Shown piece by piece: positions 29,755-39,385 of a stretch of DNA of 43,376 nucleotides (position 1 is the stretch's first letter; the number at the start of each line of letters is the position of its first letter). This DNA comes from a virus: IMG/VR virus record IMGVR_UViG_3300029309_000086, positions 1-43,376 of that record. One strand, given 5' to 3'. Position numbers and translations under genes: made by a program. The notes under the pieces are model-generated. The model was given only the letters and a program-made list of their open reading frames with translations. It searched no databases and was not told the origin of the DNA.

Positions 29755-30725
29755 CAATCACCTGTAGCTCTTAATATATCTTCTTGGGTTACTGTATATG
29801 AACCATTTTGAAAAAGTATTGAAGTACCCTCTACAATTAATCCCACATTAATAGCTTGAGCTAACTTATCTTTACTTTCAAAATTTAAATTTCTGTTTAT
29901 TAGATAAGCATAAGATTTAAAATTAGGATTAGTTTTCATAATATTTATTGCTATATTTACAGCTTCATTACCAGCTAATTGAATTGCAGATGACGTTTGA
30001 CCTGCTTTTAATTTTTTTCTTGCGGCATCTAAATTAACAATACGTTCTGCATCTCCAGGTTCAGCAGTATCAGTATTAGCTCTATTATTTAATTGACCTA
30101 TCGTTGCAGCTAAGTTATCATCTAACTGATCTATATAAAGATCTTTTATACCTGTTTGCTCTGCTGCAGATAATAAATCACCAGTTGGTGCAAAACTAAA
30201 TGTAGCACCCACAACTTCACTAGGAGTTGTAAGATCTTTTATGGCATCTCTAAAAGTAACATTAGGTCTAATTTCTTCGTCTAACATATCCTCGGTTAAA
30301 CCAAGTGTTGTCATAATTTGATCTGAATCTAAAGTAGGTCCAACCTCTTCTACAACTCTGTGAAAACTTATAACATCTTCTTCTGCTTCTTGAGCTGTAT
30401 AAGGTATATTATGTTTTAAATGATATTCGTATAAAGCATCTTGACCCGAAGCAAACTTCTTTAGCGTTTCTAAAGAAGCTCCTGCAAGCTGCGGAACTAT
30501 CTGACTGTCTTCGGGAAGTCTTGATTTGATTTGAGACATAATAGCAGCTTTGTCTGCTAAATCTTGACCAGAACTACCACTAGTTCCAGACCTAGATCTA
30601 GAACGACCTCCACCATATGCAAGATCAAGCTCCATCATTTTAACTGCCATGTCTTGCCTACGTTCTGTCTCTTTATCAACAGAATCAACCCAGTCCTGTA
30701 CACCCCTAAAACTAAATTTAACCAT
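29754..30725 (-). CDS. Virion-associated hypothetical protein, 323 aa
   Basis: 323 residues, soluble. An N-terminal helix (VQDWVDSVDKETERRQDMAV), a Gly/Ser/Arg-rich linker (GGGRSRSRSGTSGSSG at about 38-53), then a mostly helical body. Acidic. It lies between two other putative internal proteins and overlaps the 1176-residue gene by TGATG. Probably part of the ejectosome or tail; no family recognised. Confidence 0.75.
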   Translation of the reverse strand: MVKFSFRGVQDWVDSVDKETERRQDMAVKMMELDLAYGGGRSRSRSGTSGSSGQDLADKAAIMSQIKSRLPEDSQIVPQLAGASLETLKKFASGQDALYEYHLKHNIPYTAQEAEEDVISFHRVVEEVGPTLDSDQIMTTLGLTEDMLDEEIRPNVTFRDAIKDLTTPSEVVGATFSFAPTGDLLSAAEQTGIKDLYIDQLDDNLAATIGQLNNRANTDTAEPGDAERIVNLDAARKKLKAGQTSSAIQLAGNEAVNIAINIMKTNPNFKSYAYLINRNLNFESKDKLAQAINVGLIVEGTSILFQNGSYTVTQEDILRATGD

Positions 30726-30728
30726 GAG

Positions 30729-31229
30729 TTACATCCTTGCCATTAGACCAGGTTTAACTGGATCTTCTTCTTTTTTCTCCATAGCAACTTCAAATTCTTT
30801 TTCTTTAGGTGCCTCTCTAACTACTTCAGACTTTTCTAACATCTTTTTAGCCTTTTGTACATCTCTTCTATACGACAATCTACGTTTATCTCTTTCGTCA
30901 TCAAAGCCTTCTTCATAGTCAATACCTGCTTCATCAGCATAGCCTTTTATAAACTCGTGTATAATAGGAGCAATAATAAGACTTGTGTCAATTGTGTGAA
31001 TACCTTCCATGACAGCACTTCTTAATATACCTTCAACTAATGTAACTAAGTCTAAACCAAATTCAAGAAAGTGTAATGCATCCTCCATTGCACCTTCCTC
31101 TAAAAGATTTTCTAAGTGTAGATCTAAAGCCTCAATAGGATCTGTTACCTCTGGAGGTCTTTCATAAGGTTGACTTTTAGGTTCTGTGGTTAAAGACTGG
31201 CCTGGAATTGGCCTTTCAAACATTTTCAT
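30729..31229 (-). CDS. Virion-associated protein, PIPGQSLT family
   Basis: 166 residues from ATG 31229, chosen for its ATGA overlap with the upstream stop and GGAG at seven bases; the longer reading uses TTG. MFERPIPGQSLTTEPKSQPY and YERPPEVTDPIEALDLHLEN, then a hydrophobic helix region (GLDLVTLVEGILRSAVMEGI) and IIAPIIHEFIKGYADEAGID. I recall this protein in marine phages beside internal virion genes. C-terminus charged. Role unknown. Confidence 0.8.
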   Translation of the reverse strand: MKMFERPIPGQSLTTEPKSQPYERPPEVTDPIEALDLHLENLLEEGAMEDALHFLEFGLDLVTLVEGILRSAVMEGIHTIDTSLIIAPIIHEFIKGYADEAGIDYEEGFDDERDKRRLSYRRDVQKAKKMLEKSEVVREAPKEKEFEVAMEKKEEDPVKPGLMARM

Positions 31230-31981
31230 TCTTGTCTCCAATTATCTACAACTATTGCTCCGTCTAAGCCATCTCTAGATTTTACCCCTGCAGATTTTCT
31301 ACCTTTCCAAGGACTCCAACCTTTTTCAACAGCTTTGTCCAGTGAAAATTGTATCTGCATTCTTACACCTTCTACGGTATTATCAGTTTTAAGAGTTCTT
31401 CCTGTAGCTTCTTCATACTCATTACCTAATCCACCGCCTGTGTATAACTGAAATGGACCATAAGAGGCTTCAGTACCCCCTTCCATTTTTTGTTTACCTT
31501 CAGATATTTGAGATTGATAGTTATGAAGTCCTTCGGCTTTATATATTTTAATAGCTACATCGGGATCAATATTACGAAGTTTTGATTCTTCTTTAATTAT
31601 ACTTTCTATTTTCTTTTGTGTCAACTTAGAAGAGTAGCCTTTAGCAATATAACCTTTTTCTGCAAGGTCTTTATCTTCTTTAGTTATATGAGCTTGATCC
31701 CCTGCTTCTGCTTTTGGAGAAACATCTATAGACCCATCTTCATCCTCTCTTTCTTGTCTCCTTTGCATATGCATTTCTTGTACCATTCTCATACTTCCAA
31801 GAAGTTTTCCATCTAAAACTTGACTAGGAGTTTCTGCAATATCAGTTTTAATTCTCTCTAAAAAAGGTATATTATCTTCATTTCTATTTTGCGCAAATGT
31901 TTTATACATACTAGCACCACCCCTTTGAGCAGCTTCTACCATTTGCATATGCCTTGACTTATTCATTATACCAGTTGTCAT
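31226..31981 (-). CDS. Lytic transglycosylase/lysozyme-like virion protein
   Basis: 251 residues. The N-terminal 120 residues are polar and helical. The C-terminal domain has KIYKAEGLHNYQ (Glu150) and GGTEASYGPFQLYTGGGLGN (Glu171 onwards), with a GWSPWKG element and helices matching SLT/lysozyme-type muramidases (E...ES-x-G-x-FQ). It would locally open peptidoglycan during DNA entry. Catalytic Glu is probably 150 or 171. GGTAAAGGG precedes the ATG. Confidence 0.75.
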   Translation of the reverse strand: MTTGIMNKSRHMQMVEAAQRGGASMYKTFAQNRNEDNIPFLERIKTDIAETPSQVLDGKLLGSMRMVQEMHMQRRQEREDEDGSIDVSPKAEAGDQAHITKEDKDLAEKGYIAKGYSSKLTQKKIESIIKEESKLRNIDPDVAIKIYKAEGLHNYQSQISEGKQKMEGGTEASYGPFQLYTGGGLGNEYEEATGRTLKTDNTVEGVRMQIQFSLDKAVEKGWSPWKGRKSAGVKSRDGLDGAIVVDNWRQE

Positions 31982-31996
31982 ATTATTACCCTTTAC

Positions 31997-34900
31997 CTAT
32001 AAAATACCGCTTAATAAGCCTTTAGCACCAGTACCAAATAAGAATCTAAACATTAATGAAGTACCTGCAGCATTTTCTTCTGCCTCTAGTTGTTCTCTAA
32101 CAGCATCTAGTTTCTTATCTCCTAGAACTATTTGTAAGGCTCTATCCATAGCAGACTCACTGGAAGTAAATGCATAGCTCATCATGTCTCTTTCTCTCTG
32201 CCATATTTCATCTAGATTTTTAGCAGACAAGGCATTAGCAGTTTTTGCATATTCCATAAAAGCTTCATTTTGTGCGGCTGTATTAAGAGTTGCTAAGTTT
32301 TGTCTCCACTGAGCATTAGCCTGTGCTATCACTAAACCATTTTGTGCATTAAACATATCTCTTTGATTTTGTGTTTCAGCATTAAATTGTCTCATTGCAT
32401 TAGTAGTATTAATATTAAACTGATCCATAGCATTTGCTTGAGATGCATTATACTGAGATACTTGAGAACTTAAATTAGCAAAGAACTGATTAGTTTGATT
32501 TTCACTTGATGCATTAAATTGTTCTGCAGCATTTTCTGCAGCTTGGTCTGTAAGAAGTGCTTGCACATTTGTTTGAGCTTTAAACATCTCAGTTTGTTGA
32601 GTGTTCGACAAGTTAGCCATATCCATTTGCAAAAAGTTTTGAGCTTGTTGTACAGCAGCCTGTTGTCTATTACTTAAGTTAGCAACATCTAATTGAGATA
32701 GTGCTGCAGCTTGAGCCATAGTCATAGCTTGTTTATTATTTAAGTTAGCAAGATTAACAGTGTTTACTGCACGAGAATTTTCTAATGCTATCTGTTGGTC
32801 AGCAGTAAAATTCATATTAGCAATATCACCTAGCTTTGCAGCATTTTGTACTCTTGCTTGAAATGTTTGATCAAACTCTTGTCCTATAAACTGAGCACGT
32901 TGCTGTGCTGCAAGCATAGCACGTTGTTGTCTATTAGACAAGTTCTGTGCTTCAAAACTAGCCATAACATTTGCATCAGCTTGTGCAATAGGAAGTGCTG
33001 CTTCCATAGCTGCTTGTACTATAGCTTGACCTGCCATTGAAGAAGCACCAAGACCACGAGCAGACATTTCCATAGTTGCCATACGCATAGCACCTGAAGC
33101 CCAAGAAGGTACATTACCACCCTCAAAACCTCTCATAAGGTTTTCTAGCTGTCCCTGTATTGTAGCTTCTTTTGTAGGAGTAGCTTCTACTTTTTCTATA
33201 GCTTCTGAAAAGGCAGCAGCTTTTTGTGCATCAGCAGCACCACTAATTATTTCACTAGCTCCTGTTACAGGATCTATTTGTATAGCTCTTTGTACAGGAT
33301 TAGTTAGTTTATAAGTAGCACCTTTAGCAGCTTCTACCCCTTCAGCAGTAGCCTGTGCTGATGTTTTATTACCTATTAGAGAGGTTGTTTCTTGAGCTGC
33401 TACAGGTTTTGCACCACCACTTAACTCTGAGTCTGTATAGTTAAGCTTATTTAACTCAGTTAAAATATCAGGTTGAGCAGTTTGTGCGTTCATGTCTACA
33501 GAAGACATAGTTTGAGGCATACCTGATTGTGCAACTGTACCTGCTGTAGCTGCATTAGCCATATTAGCAACAGGTACAGTTTGACCTGCAGTAGAACCTA
33601 TCATATCTGCAGCTTGAGGTTGTATAGCAGCAAATTGTGGAGCTTGCACAGGAGTCATAGTACTTGCAACAAGATTTTGCTGCATATTTTGAAAATCCTC
33701 TAAAGATGTACCTGTTGTACCAGTATTAGAACCAACTCTATTATGAGCCATACCTGCCATAGTTTTTTGATATTGGCGCATTTTAGCTGCTGCATTTGGA
33801 TTAGAACCTAAAAAACCTGTTAGTTCTGAATCACCACCAGTAAAACCTAAAAATTTTCTAGCAAGCTGTACATCTGGACTGCTATTACCATCAGTCATTA
33901 CTCCACCTTGTGCAGCCGCAGTATAACCATAGGGAACTGGAGTCATCGGATTACCACTAGCATCAACTGTAACCATCATTGTTTGACCAAGATTATTTTT
34001 ATATTGTTTTTGCCCACCAAATCCACTTTGAGATTGTGAAGTAAGGTTGCCCATATTTGTACCAGTGTAGTCATTCATTGTTGTAACTTGATTAGGTAAA
34101 CCAGAAATACCTGCAGATTGTAAATTAGTGTTTATTGTTCCAGGTACATTTGATTGCGGATAAGTAGTAGTAGCAGCACTACCTAAATTTGAAAGGTTAG
34201 TTGTAGTAGTACCTGTGTTACCTACAGCAGTATTGTTGTTATTGTAAGTAACTGCAGGTGTTCCTGTAGCTGTATTACCTACAGCAACATTAGCTTGATC
34301 AAGATTTGTACCTGTATTTTGGGTGCTACTAGCACCTGTATTATCTTTATTAGGGTCTATAGTCTGTTCTACAACTTGAGTACTACCTGTTGTTTTTTCT
34401 CCAGTTAAACCTGATACTACTTTAAAAGGGTCAATAAAAGGTGCTACTCCTGATATTAAACCCTCCATATCAAACATATCCATATAATCCCCAAAAGGAT
34501 TATACATCTGTTTTAATTGATCAAAAGTATTTACATATTGATCTTTATTAGAAAAAGATCCCATTGCTGTAACAGCATCATCAATCCATGCGGTATTTTT
34601 TACACCAAATTTTTGTAGGGTATAAGCCATGCTGTCAAGATTAGTACCTAAACTTGTCAAAATAGTGCCATTACCACCAACAACATATAAAGCAGGTGGT
34701 AATTTTTCATCGGTAGTATTACCAAATTGATCTGTTACCCAACCACCTGATTGAAATTTTACAGTAGTGCCACCATACATCTGTGATGTAGCAATTTGAG
34801 CAGCAATTACAGGATTATCTGAACCCATAATAGCTTCCCAATTACGTGTATCAGTATTAGAACCTACAACACCGTATAATAAATCACTACTTAACCTTGA

Positions 34901-35482
34901 AATTTTTGTCCACTCGGAAGACTCCATAGTACCATACAGTTGTTCAATAGGAACACCTGCAATCATTTCCATCATTTCACGATTGTTAGGTTTACGAGGA
35001 TTACCTGTTTTGGCAGAACTAACATAGCTACTTAAATAGTCATTATCAACCCATGCAGGTACTTCTATACCGTCTACAACACGTCCTTCTTCTTGCCCAA
35101 CATACTGGGCATACTCTTGATTAAGTTCTATATTTGTTGCCATACCTGTATGATTACTAGTGGCAACTGTAGAACTATTTGTAGTGTTATTATTGTTACT
35201 TAATGCACCAAACTGTTCTTCACCACCACTTGTATTATAATGGTGTAAAGCAGAGTCATAGTCATTAAAAGTAGAATCCCCTACTTTATAATACGTAGTA
35301 ATACCATCAGATGTTGGACCTGTTAACTCTTCAATACCTGCAGTAGTAGGTGCAGAACTACCAGTTCCTGTATCATCTGCCATTTGTTGAGCAATTTCTC
35401 TAGCTCTTGCTAAAGCCGTTTCTCTTACAGTTGACCCTAAAGAACTTCCTTCTGGAGCATTTGGATTATTATCTTGTGCCAT
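31997..35482 (-). CDS. Very large repetitive virion protein, 1161 aa
   Basis: 1161 residues. Residues 1-400: mixed with Thr/Asn/Gly-rich tracts (NTGTTTTNLSNLG and similar). The C-terminal third (about 790-1060) consists of long helices made of repeats centred on ANLSNRQQ-x-A-x-x-x-AQ and FNA-x-x-x-NQ-x-x-FNAQ, with almost no charge, a Gln/Asn/Ala coiled-coil-like rod. The extreme C-terminus is hydrophobic (LMFRFLFGTGAKGLLSGIL). Probably an ejected core or tail-tube protein. Low complexity makes homology hard to judge. Confidence 0.75.
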   Translation of the reverse strand: MAQDNNPNAPEGSSLGSTVRETALARAREIAQQMADDTGTGSSAPTTAGIEELTGPTSDGITTYYKVGDSTFNDYDSALHHYNTSGGEEQFGALSNNNNTTNSSTVATSNHTGMATNIELNQEYAQYVGQEEGRVVDGIEVPAWVDNDYLSSYVSSAKTGNPRKPNNREMMEMIAGVPIEQLYGTMESSEWTKISRLSSDLLYGVVGSNTDTRNWEAIMGSDNPVIAAQIATSQMYGGTTVKFQSGGWVTDQFGNTTDEKLPPALYVVGGNGTILTSLGTNLDSMAYTLQKFGVKNTAWIDDAVTAMGSFSNKDQYVNTFDQLKQMYNPFGDYMDMFDMEGLISGVAPFIDPFKVVSGLTGEKTTGSTQVVEQTIDPNKDNTGASSTQNTGTNLDQANVAVGNTATGTPAVTYNNNNTAVGNTGTTTTNLSNLGSAATTTYPQSNVPGTINTNLQSAGISGLPNQVTTMNDYTGTNMGNLTSQSQSGFGGQKQYKNNLGQTMMVTVDASGNPMTPVPYGYTAAAQGGVMTDGNSSPDVQLARKFLGFTGGDSELTGFLGSNPNAAAKMRQYQKTMAGMAHNRVGSNTGTTGTSLEDFQNMQQNLVASTMTPVQAPQFAAIQPQAADMIGSTAGQTVPVANMANAATAGTVAQSGMPQTMSSVDMNAQTAQPDILTELNKLNYTDSELSGGAKPVAAQETTSLIGNKTSAQATAEGVEAAKGATYKLTNPVQRAIQIDPVTGASEIISGAADAQKAAAFSEAIEKVEATPTKEATIQGQLENLMRGFEGGNVPSWASGAMRMATMEMSARGLGASSMAGQAIVQAAMEAALPIAQADANVMASFEAQNLSNRQQRAMLAAQQRAQFIGQEFDQTFQARVQNAAKLGDIANMNFTADQQIALENSRAVNTVNLANLNNKQAMTMAQAAALSQLDVANLSNRQQAAVQQAQNFLQMDMANLSNTQQTEMFKAQTNVQALLTDQAAENAAEQFNASSENQTNQFFANLSSQVSQYNASQANAMDQFNINTTNAMRQFNAETQNQRDMFNAQNGLVIAQANAQWRQNLATLNTAAQNEAFMEYAKTANALSAKNLDEIWQRERDMMSYAFTSSESAMDRALQIVLGDKKLDAVREQLEAEENAAGTSLMFRFLFGTGAKGLLSGIL

Positions 35483-35492
35483 ACTTTATTCC

Positions 35493-35747
35493 TTACTTTC
35501 CCATTGTCATCCACACTGCACCTGCAATAAATGTCAGCAATGCGACAGTGGTTAATTTAACTACAGTTGACCAGAATGATTTACGTGTGTCACGCCATGC
35601 CTCTAGCAAACTTCTCATTTCTATAATATCTTTTTGTGCGTCATCATCAAGTAATCCGATAGACCGTAGTGCCTCTTTAGCTCCACGTCTAGCTGCTTTG
35701 TCTAGCATCTCTTCTATTTGTTCTATTGTAAGGGTGATGTTGTTCAT
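35493..35747 (-). CDS. Small membrane protein, DUF6127-like
   Basis: 84 residues: helical N-terminus (IEQIEEMLDKAARRGAKEAL, IGLLDDDAQKDIIEMRSLLE), then one membrane helix (about 62-80, VVKLTTVALLTFIAGAVWM). I recall this architecture as DUF6127 in phages and alphaproteobacteria; some sit near lysis genes as holin candidates. Overlaps the fibre gene by TAATG. Function unknown. Confidence 0.7.
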   Translation of the reverse strand: MNNITLTIEQIEEMLDKAARRGAKEALRSIGLLDDDAQKDIIEMRSLLEAWRDTRKSFWSTVVKLTTVALLTFIAGAVWMTMGK

Positions 35748-37882
35748 TAACCTTTGACCAATAGCTTTGTTGCTGAAAGTGCCAATCCTGCTTCAACCGA
35801 TGGTGTACTTGCTGAACTCCCAATTGTGCCATCTTTTTGCACAAATTGTTTTGCTGCAGGTGTCATACTTGATTGTGCATCATCTATTGCACCCATAGTT
35901 TGAACAGTTGCTGTTGCACCATCAGAATAAGCTGCATCGGATATTCCGATATAGTTTGTTGATGTTAATGTCGTTGATGTTGAACCAAGATTAGCAATAT
36001 TTACACGACCATAATCATATTGAGTTCCAATCACTACTAACAACTTATTATCACCAGTCCTAGCTGTATCTAAAGTTGTACCCACATTAGTGCCACTAAA
36101 TGGCATCCTTACGCTTGCTCTATCTGATGTTGTATTACCAATTGTAGCTTGTGCATTTGATTGAAATGTTATCGATGTAGTGCCAACAGAACCAGTTATA
36201 AAAGATGTAACGTTACTATTTGTTGAATCTCTAAAAGCTATACCAATTCTATTAGTATTAGAATCATATCCTATAGAATTATATAGACCGTCAACTGTTA
36301 AAACTCTCTGCGGTGATCCAAATGATCCAGAAGTTCCACTTGTTGTAAAAACTACAGTTGTTAAATAATTACTATCAGAAGCATTGCGCATTGCAATGAC
36401 TGTTTTACCTGCTGTTGTAAACACTGCTGAAAAGTTAAATTCACTAGCAGCAACAGTATTTAACTCAACTGCACTACCAACAAGTAAACTATTAGAATAC
36501 TGAGTAAGAGTAATGCTATCATCAAAAGTAAGTACTTTTACTCTAAGTTTATTATTGTCTTGATCATTTGAGTAAACAGAAATAAATTTATCATTTGTGC
36601 TATCATAAACAAGAGTGTGACCACCAGAACAACCATCGCTCTCAATAGTTACTTCTGCACCAACTGTAATAACTCCATTAGCTGAATTGTATTGACATGG
36701 CCTAGCTTTTAATGAGTTGTCAGCACCATCATTATAACTAACAACAAAATTATAAGGATCGTCATTATTATCTGTTGCTATTCTTGGTGCAAATGTATCA
36801 CTTTTTACAGTATATGCTGAACCACCAGAGACTGTTCTTGCGCCATTAGGTGTCAAAGCACGAACTTTTGTAACACTACTAGCTCTATAAGCAACAAAAA
36901 ATATATTTAAAGGTTCATTAAAACAAACATCTGTTGACCGTTCTCCGTTTAGAGTTTCTCCACCAATACTAAACTCACCCTCAACGTTTAATTCTCCATC
37001 AGTACGAATTGTCATCATGTTGCCTTTAAGAGCATCACTTGCACTTGCATCTCTAAATGTTACTAAAAAAGCACCAGCACCTGTTGTACCTGAATTAGAA
37101 TTGTAAGCTGCACTCATAGAATAAGTTTGACCAGTTCCGTTAATTTGTGTACCTTTATTACTGTTAGCTGTATAACCAAATGTTGCAGGGTCATTAGCAC
37201 TTACAGTAAGAGCAGGTTTACTTACCGTACCATTAGCATTTATTATAACTGGATCACCATTTGCTAAAGCACCCGATGCAGTAGCTTCAAAACTATTAGC
37301 ACCACCAACTCCTGCAGTTGTAATTGCAGCAGCAGTTGTGGCATCTACACTGGCAATATTACTAAGCTGTCTAGCGTTAGTAATTACATCTGTGCCATTA
37401 ACTTGTAGTTTAGTAGAAGCGTTAATAGTAGGTGCAGCTAGAGTACCAGTAAATGTAGGATCAGCAGCAGGAGCTTTTGTTGTTACAGAGTTTATATCAG
37501 ATGCACTAACAGTTACACCATCCATCTTGTTTAATTCTGCAGCCGTAGCTGTTACTGCTACACCACCTATCTGTAAAGCTGTAGAGGCATTGACAGTAGG
37601 GGCAGTAGCAGTACCAGTAAACGTTGGGCTTGCTACAGGAGCTTTAGTGTCTATCTGTGTCTGCACATTAGATGTAACACCATCGACATAGTTAAGTTCT
37701 GCAGTGGTAGCAGTCACACCATCAAGTAAGTTTAACTCTGCTGCAGTTGCAGTCACTCCATCTAATATGTTTATCTCTGCTGCAGTAGACGTAACACCTG
37801 TCAATTCAGCAGGAGCTACTGCACCGTCAGCAAGTATATTTCCAGTAGCAACTACGTTTGCTAAATCTCTAGGTTTACCCAT
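35747..37882 (-). CDS. Tail fibre with TAAELN repeats and propeller-like domain
   Basis: 711 residues. N-terminal (about 25-190) collagen-free fibre repeats of the form TAAELNILDGVTATTAELNY and TAPTVNASTALQIGG. Middle: ASGALANGDPVIINANGTVS, the same start module found in the three adhesins downstream in reading order's upstream side. Then weaker DxxNDKxxxVYxN segments that look like diverged propeller blades. The C-terminus shares the ~80-residue end module (NYIGISDAA...QFVQKDGTIG...SATKLLVKG). It may be the fibre that anchors or pairs with the other propellers. Confidence 0.85.
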   Translation of the reverse strand: MGKPRDLANVVATGNILADGAVAPAELTGVTSTAAEINILDGVTATAAELNLLDGVTATTAELNYVDGVTSNVQTQIDTKAPVASPTFTGTATAPTVNASTALQIGGVAVTATAAELNKMDGVTVSASDINSVTTKAPAADPTFTGTLAAPTINASTKLQVNGTDVITNARQLSNIASVDATTAAAITTAGVGGANSFEATASGALANGDPVIINANGTVSKPALTVSANDPATFGYTANSNKGTQINGTGQTYSMSAAYNSNSGTTGAGAFLVTFRDASASDALKGNMMTIRTDGELNVEGEFSIGGETLNGERSTDVCFNEPLNIFFVAYRASSVTKVRALTPNGARTVSGGSAYTVKSDTFAPRIATDNNDDPYNFVVSYNDGADNSLKARPCQYNSANGVITVGAEVTIESDGCSGGHTLVYDSTNDKFISVYSNDQDNNKLRVKVLTFDDSITLTQYSNSLLVGSAVELNTVAASEFNFSAVFTTAGKTVIAMRNASDSNYLTTVVFTTSGTSGSFGSPQRVLTVDGLYNSIGYDSNTNRIGIAFRDSTNSNVTSFITGSVGTTSITFQSNAQATIGNTTSDRASVRMPFSGTNVGTTLDTARTGDNKLLVVIGTQYDYGRVNIANLGSTSTTLTSTNYIGISDAAYSDGATATVQTMGAIDDAQSSMTPAAKQFVQKDGTIGSSASTPSVEAGLALSATKLLVKG

Positions 37883-37907
37883 ATTGTCTATCCTTTACTT
37901 TAACTTA

Positions 37908-39383
37908 TCAAGTCTTAACTAATAACTCTGTTGCAGAGATAGCAGTCCCTGCCAGTACACTTGGATCATCCGCTGTTGTGCCTATCGTTCCATCTGTTTG
38001 TACAAAGTACTGTTGCCCTGCGGTGAGGCCAGATTGCTCATCATTTACTACACCAATAATATCTACAGTTGCACCCTTGGTGTTAGCTACAGCCCCACCT
38101 TTGGACATACCAATGTAGTTTTCTGAGGTGATGTTGGTGCTAATTGTATCAACTGTAACTACGATAGCTGTTGCCGCATCAGAGTTTTGAGCGTCATCAT
38201 ATACTGTTACTACTCTATCTTGGCTAGTATCATAGGCAAGAGGGGCAAAGGCAGCACCAGTGCTTTCACTAATTATTGTTTGAGGTGTTCCAAACGAAAT
38301 GTCAGTGCCGCTTACTGTTCCTGACGCAAGTTTTAAATTACCACCACTTTCCTCTAAATAAGAAATTAACATCCTATTAGCATCAGGATCATATACAATG
38401 CCTAGTACTACACAGTTTTGACTTTCACCTGTTGCAAAATTTACTTCAGTGCCAAAAGAAGCTGTCCTACTTCCAGAACTCCCACCAATAGTTACAGTTT
38501 TTGCAGCGGCTGACTCTCCATCTGGTCTATCTGTGTAAGCTAATACTACTTTATTAGTGTCTGGATCAAACTCACAATTAGTTCTTTCAGCGTCATGCCC
38601 TAAATTTATTTCAGTGCTAAATGTAACAGACGTGCCAGAAATATCTCCAATAGATATAAAACCATTATCACCTGACGATTGATAAAATACTAAAATGCAA
38701 TTTTGATTACTGTCAAAACAAACATCTGGTCTATACATCTCTGCGTCACGAAACTTAACTTCCGATCCAAAACTAATACTTGTGCCACTCACTGTACCAA
38801 TAGCGCAATAACCTTTACCACTGTCACCTTGATTTTTATATACTACGGCAACTTTATTTAAGTTGCTATCAAATGTACCTTTTACTTCACCGTCAATTGA
38901 TTCTTGTGTAAAATCTGCTGCTGAACCAAAGCTAATTGACGTGCCTGATACAGTCCCAACCATAGCCCTTCCAGTTGTTCCTACGCTTTGATGCCAAAGT
39001 GCGATAACTTTATTTGAATTGCTGTCAAACGTAGCTCCAACTTTTTGACTATTGCCACTATTAAAAACAACAGGAGTGCCAAAGCTTATAGAGTTGTCAG
39101 AGTTGTCTACTGTTCCAACAATAGCAGTGCCGTATTTTGAATTAGCGTTGTCTGAATAAATTACGACAATTTTATTATTGCTACTGTCATAAACAACATT
39201 CATTCCCTCGTTTGGAGGGCCGTCAAATGCAACTTTAGTTCCAGAAGCCCCTGCTGTTCCTGTCTCAGCAACAACACTTACCGTCCCATTAGCATTAACC
39301 ACCACTGGCTTACCGCTTGGCAATGTGCCACTGGCTACCGCTTTAAACTCACCACTTTCTTCAGCCCCTATACGCTTTAACAT
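37908..39383 (-). CDS. Seven-bladed beta-propeller adhesin, paralogue 1
   Basis: 491 residues. N-module (ASGTLPSGKPVVVNANGTVS), seven segments of type YDSSNNKIVVIYSD / FDSNSNKVIALWHQ / FDSNLNKVAVVYKN / FDSNQNCILVFYQS / FDPDTNKVVLAYTD / YDPDANRMLISYLE / YDTSQDRVVTVYDD, separated by VGTVSGTSISFG-like strands, and a C-module (NYIGMSKGG...GLTAGQQYFVQTDGTIG...AISATELLVKT). Seven equal repeats predict a beta-propeller. It is the most diverged of the three. Likely receptor binding or a tip protein. Confidence 0.85.
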   Translation of the reverse strand: MLKRIGAEESGEFKAVASGTLPSGKPVVVNANGTVSVVAETGTAGASGTKVAFDGPPNEGMNVVYDSSNNKIVVIYSDNANSKYGTAIVGTVDNSDNSISFGTPVVFNSGNSQKVGATFDSNSNKVIALWHQSVGTTGRAMVGTVSGTSISFGSAADFTQESIDGEVKGTFDSNLNKVAVVYKNQGDSGKGYCAIGTVSGTSISFGSEVKFRDAEMYRPDVCFDSNQNCILVFYQSSGDNGFISIGDISGTSVTFSTEINLGHDAERTNCEFDPDTNKVVLAYTDRPDGESAAAKTVTIGGSSGSRTASFGTEVNFATGESQNCVVLGIVYDPDANRMLISYLEESGGNLKLASGTVSGTDISFGTPQTIISESTGAAFAPLAYDTSQDRVVTVYDDAQNSDAATAIVVTVDTISTNITSENYIGMSKGGAVANTKGATVDIIGVVNDEQSGLTAGQQYFVQTDGTIGTTADDPSVLAGTAISATELLVKT

Positions 39384-39385
39384 AG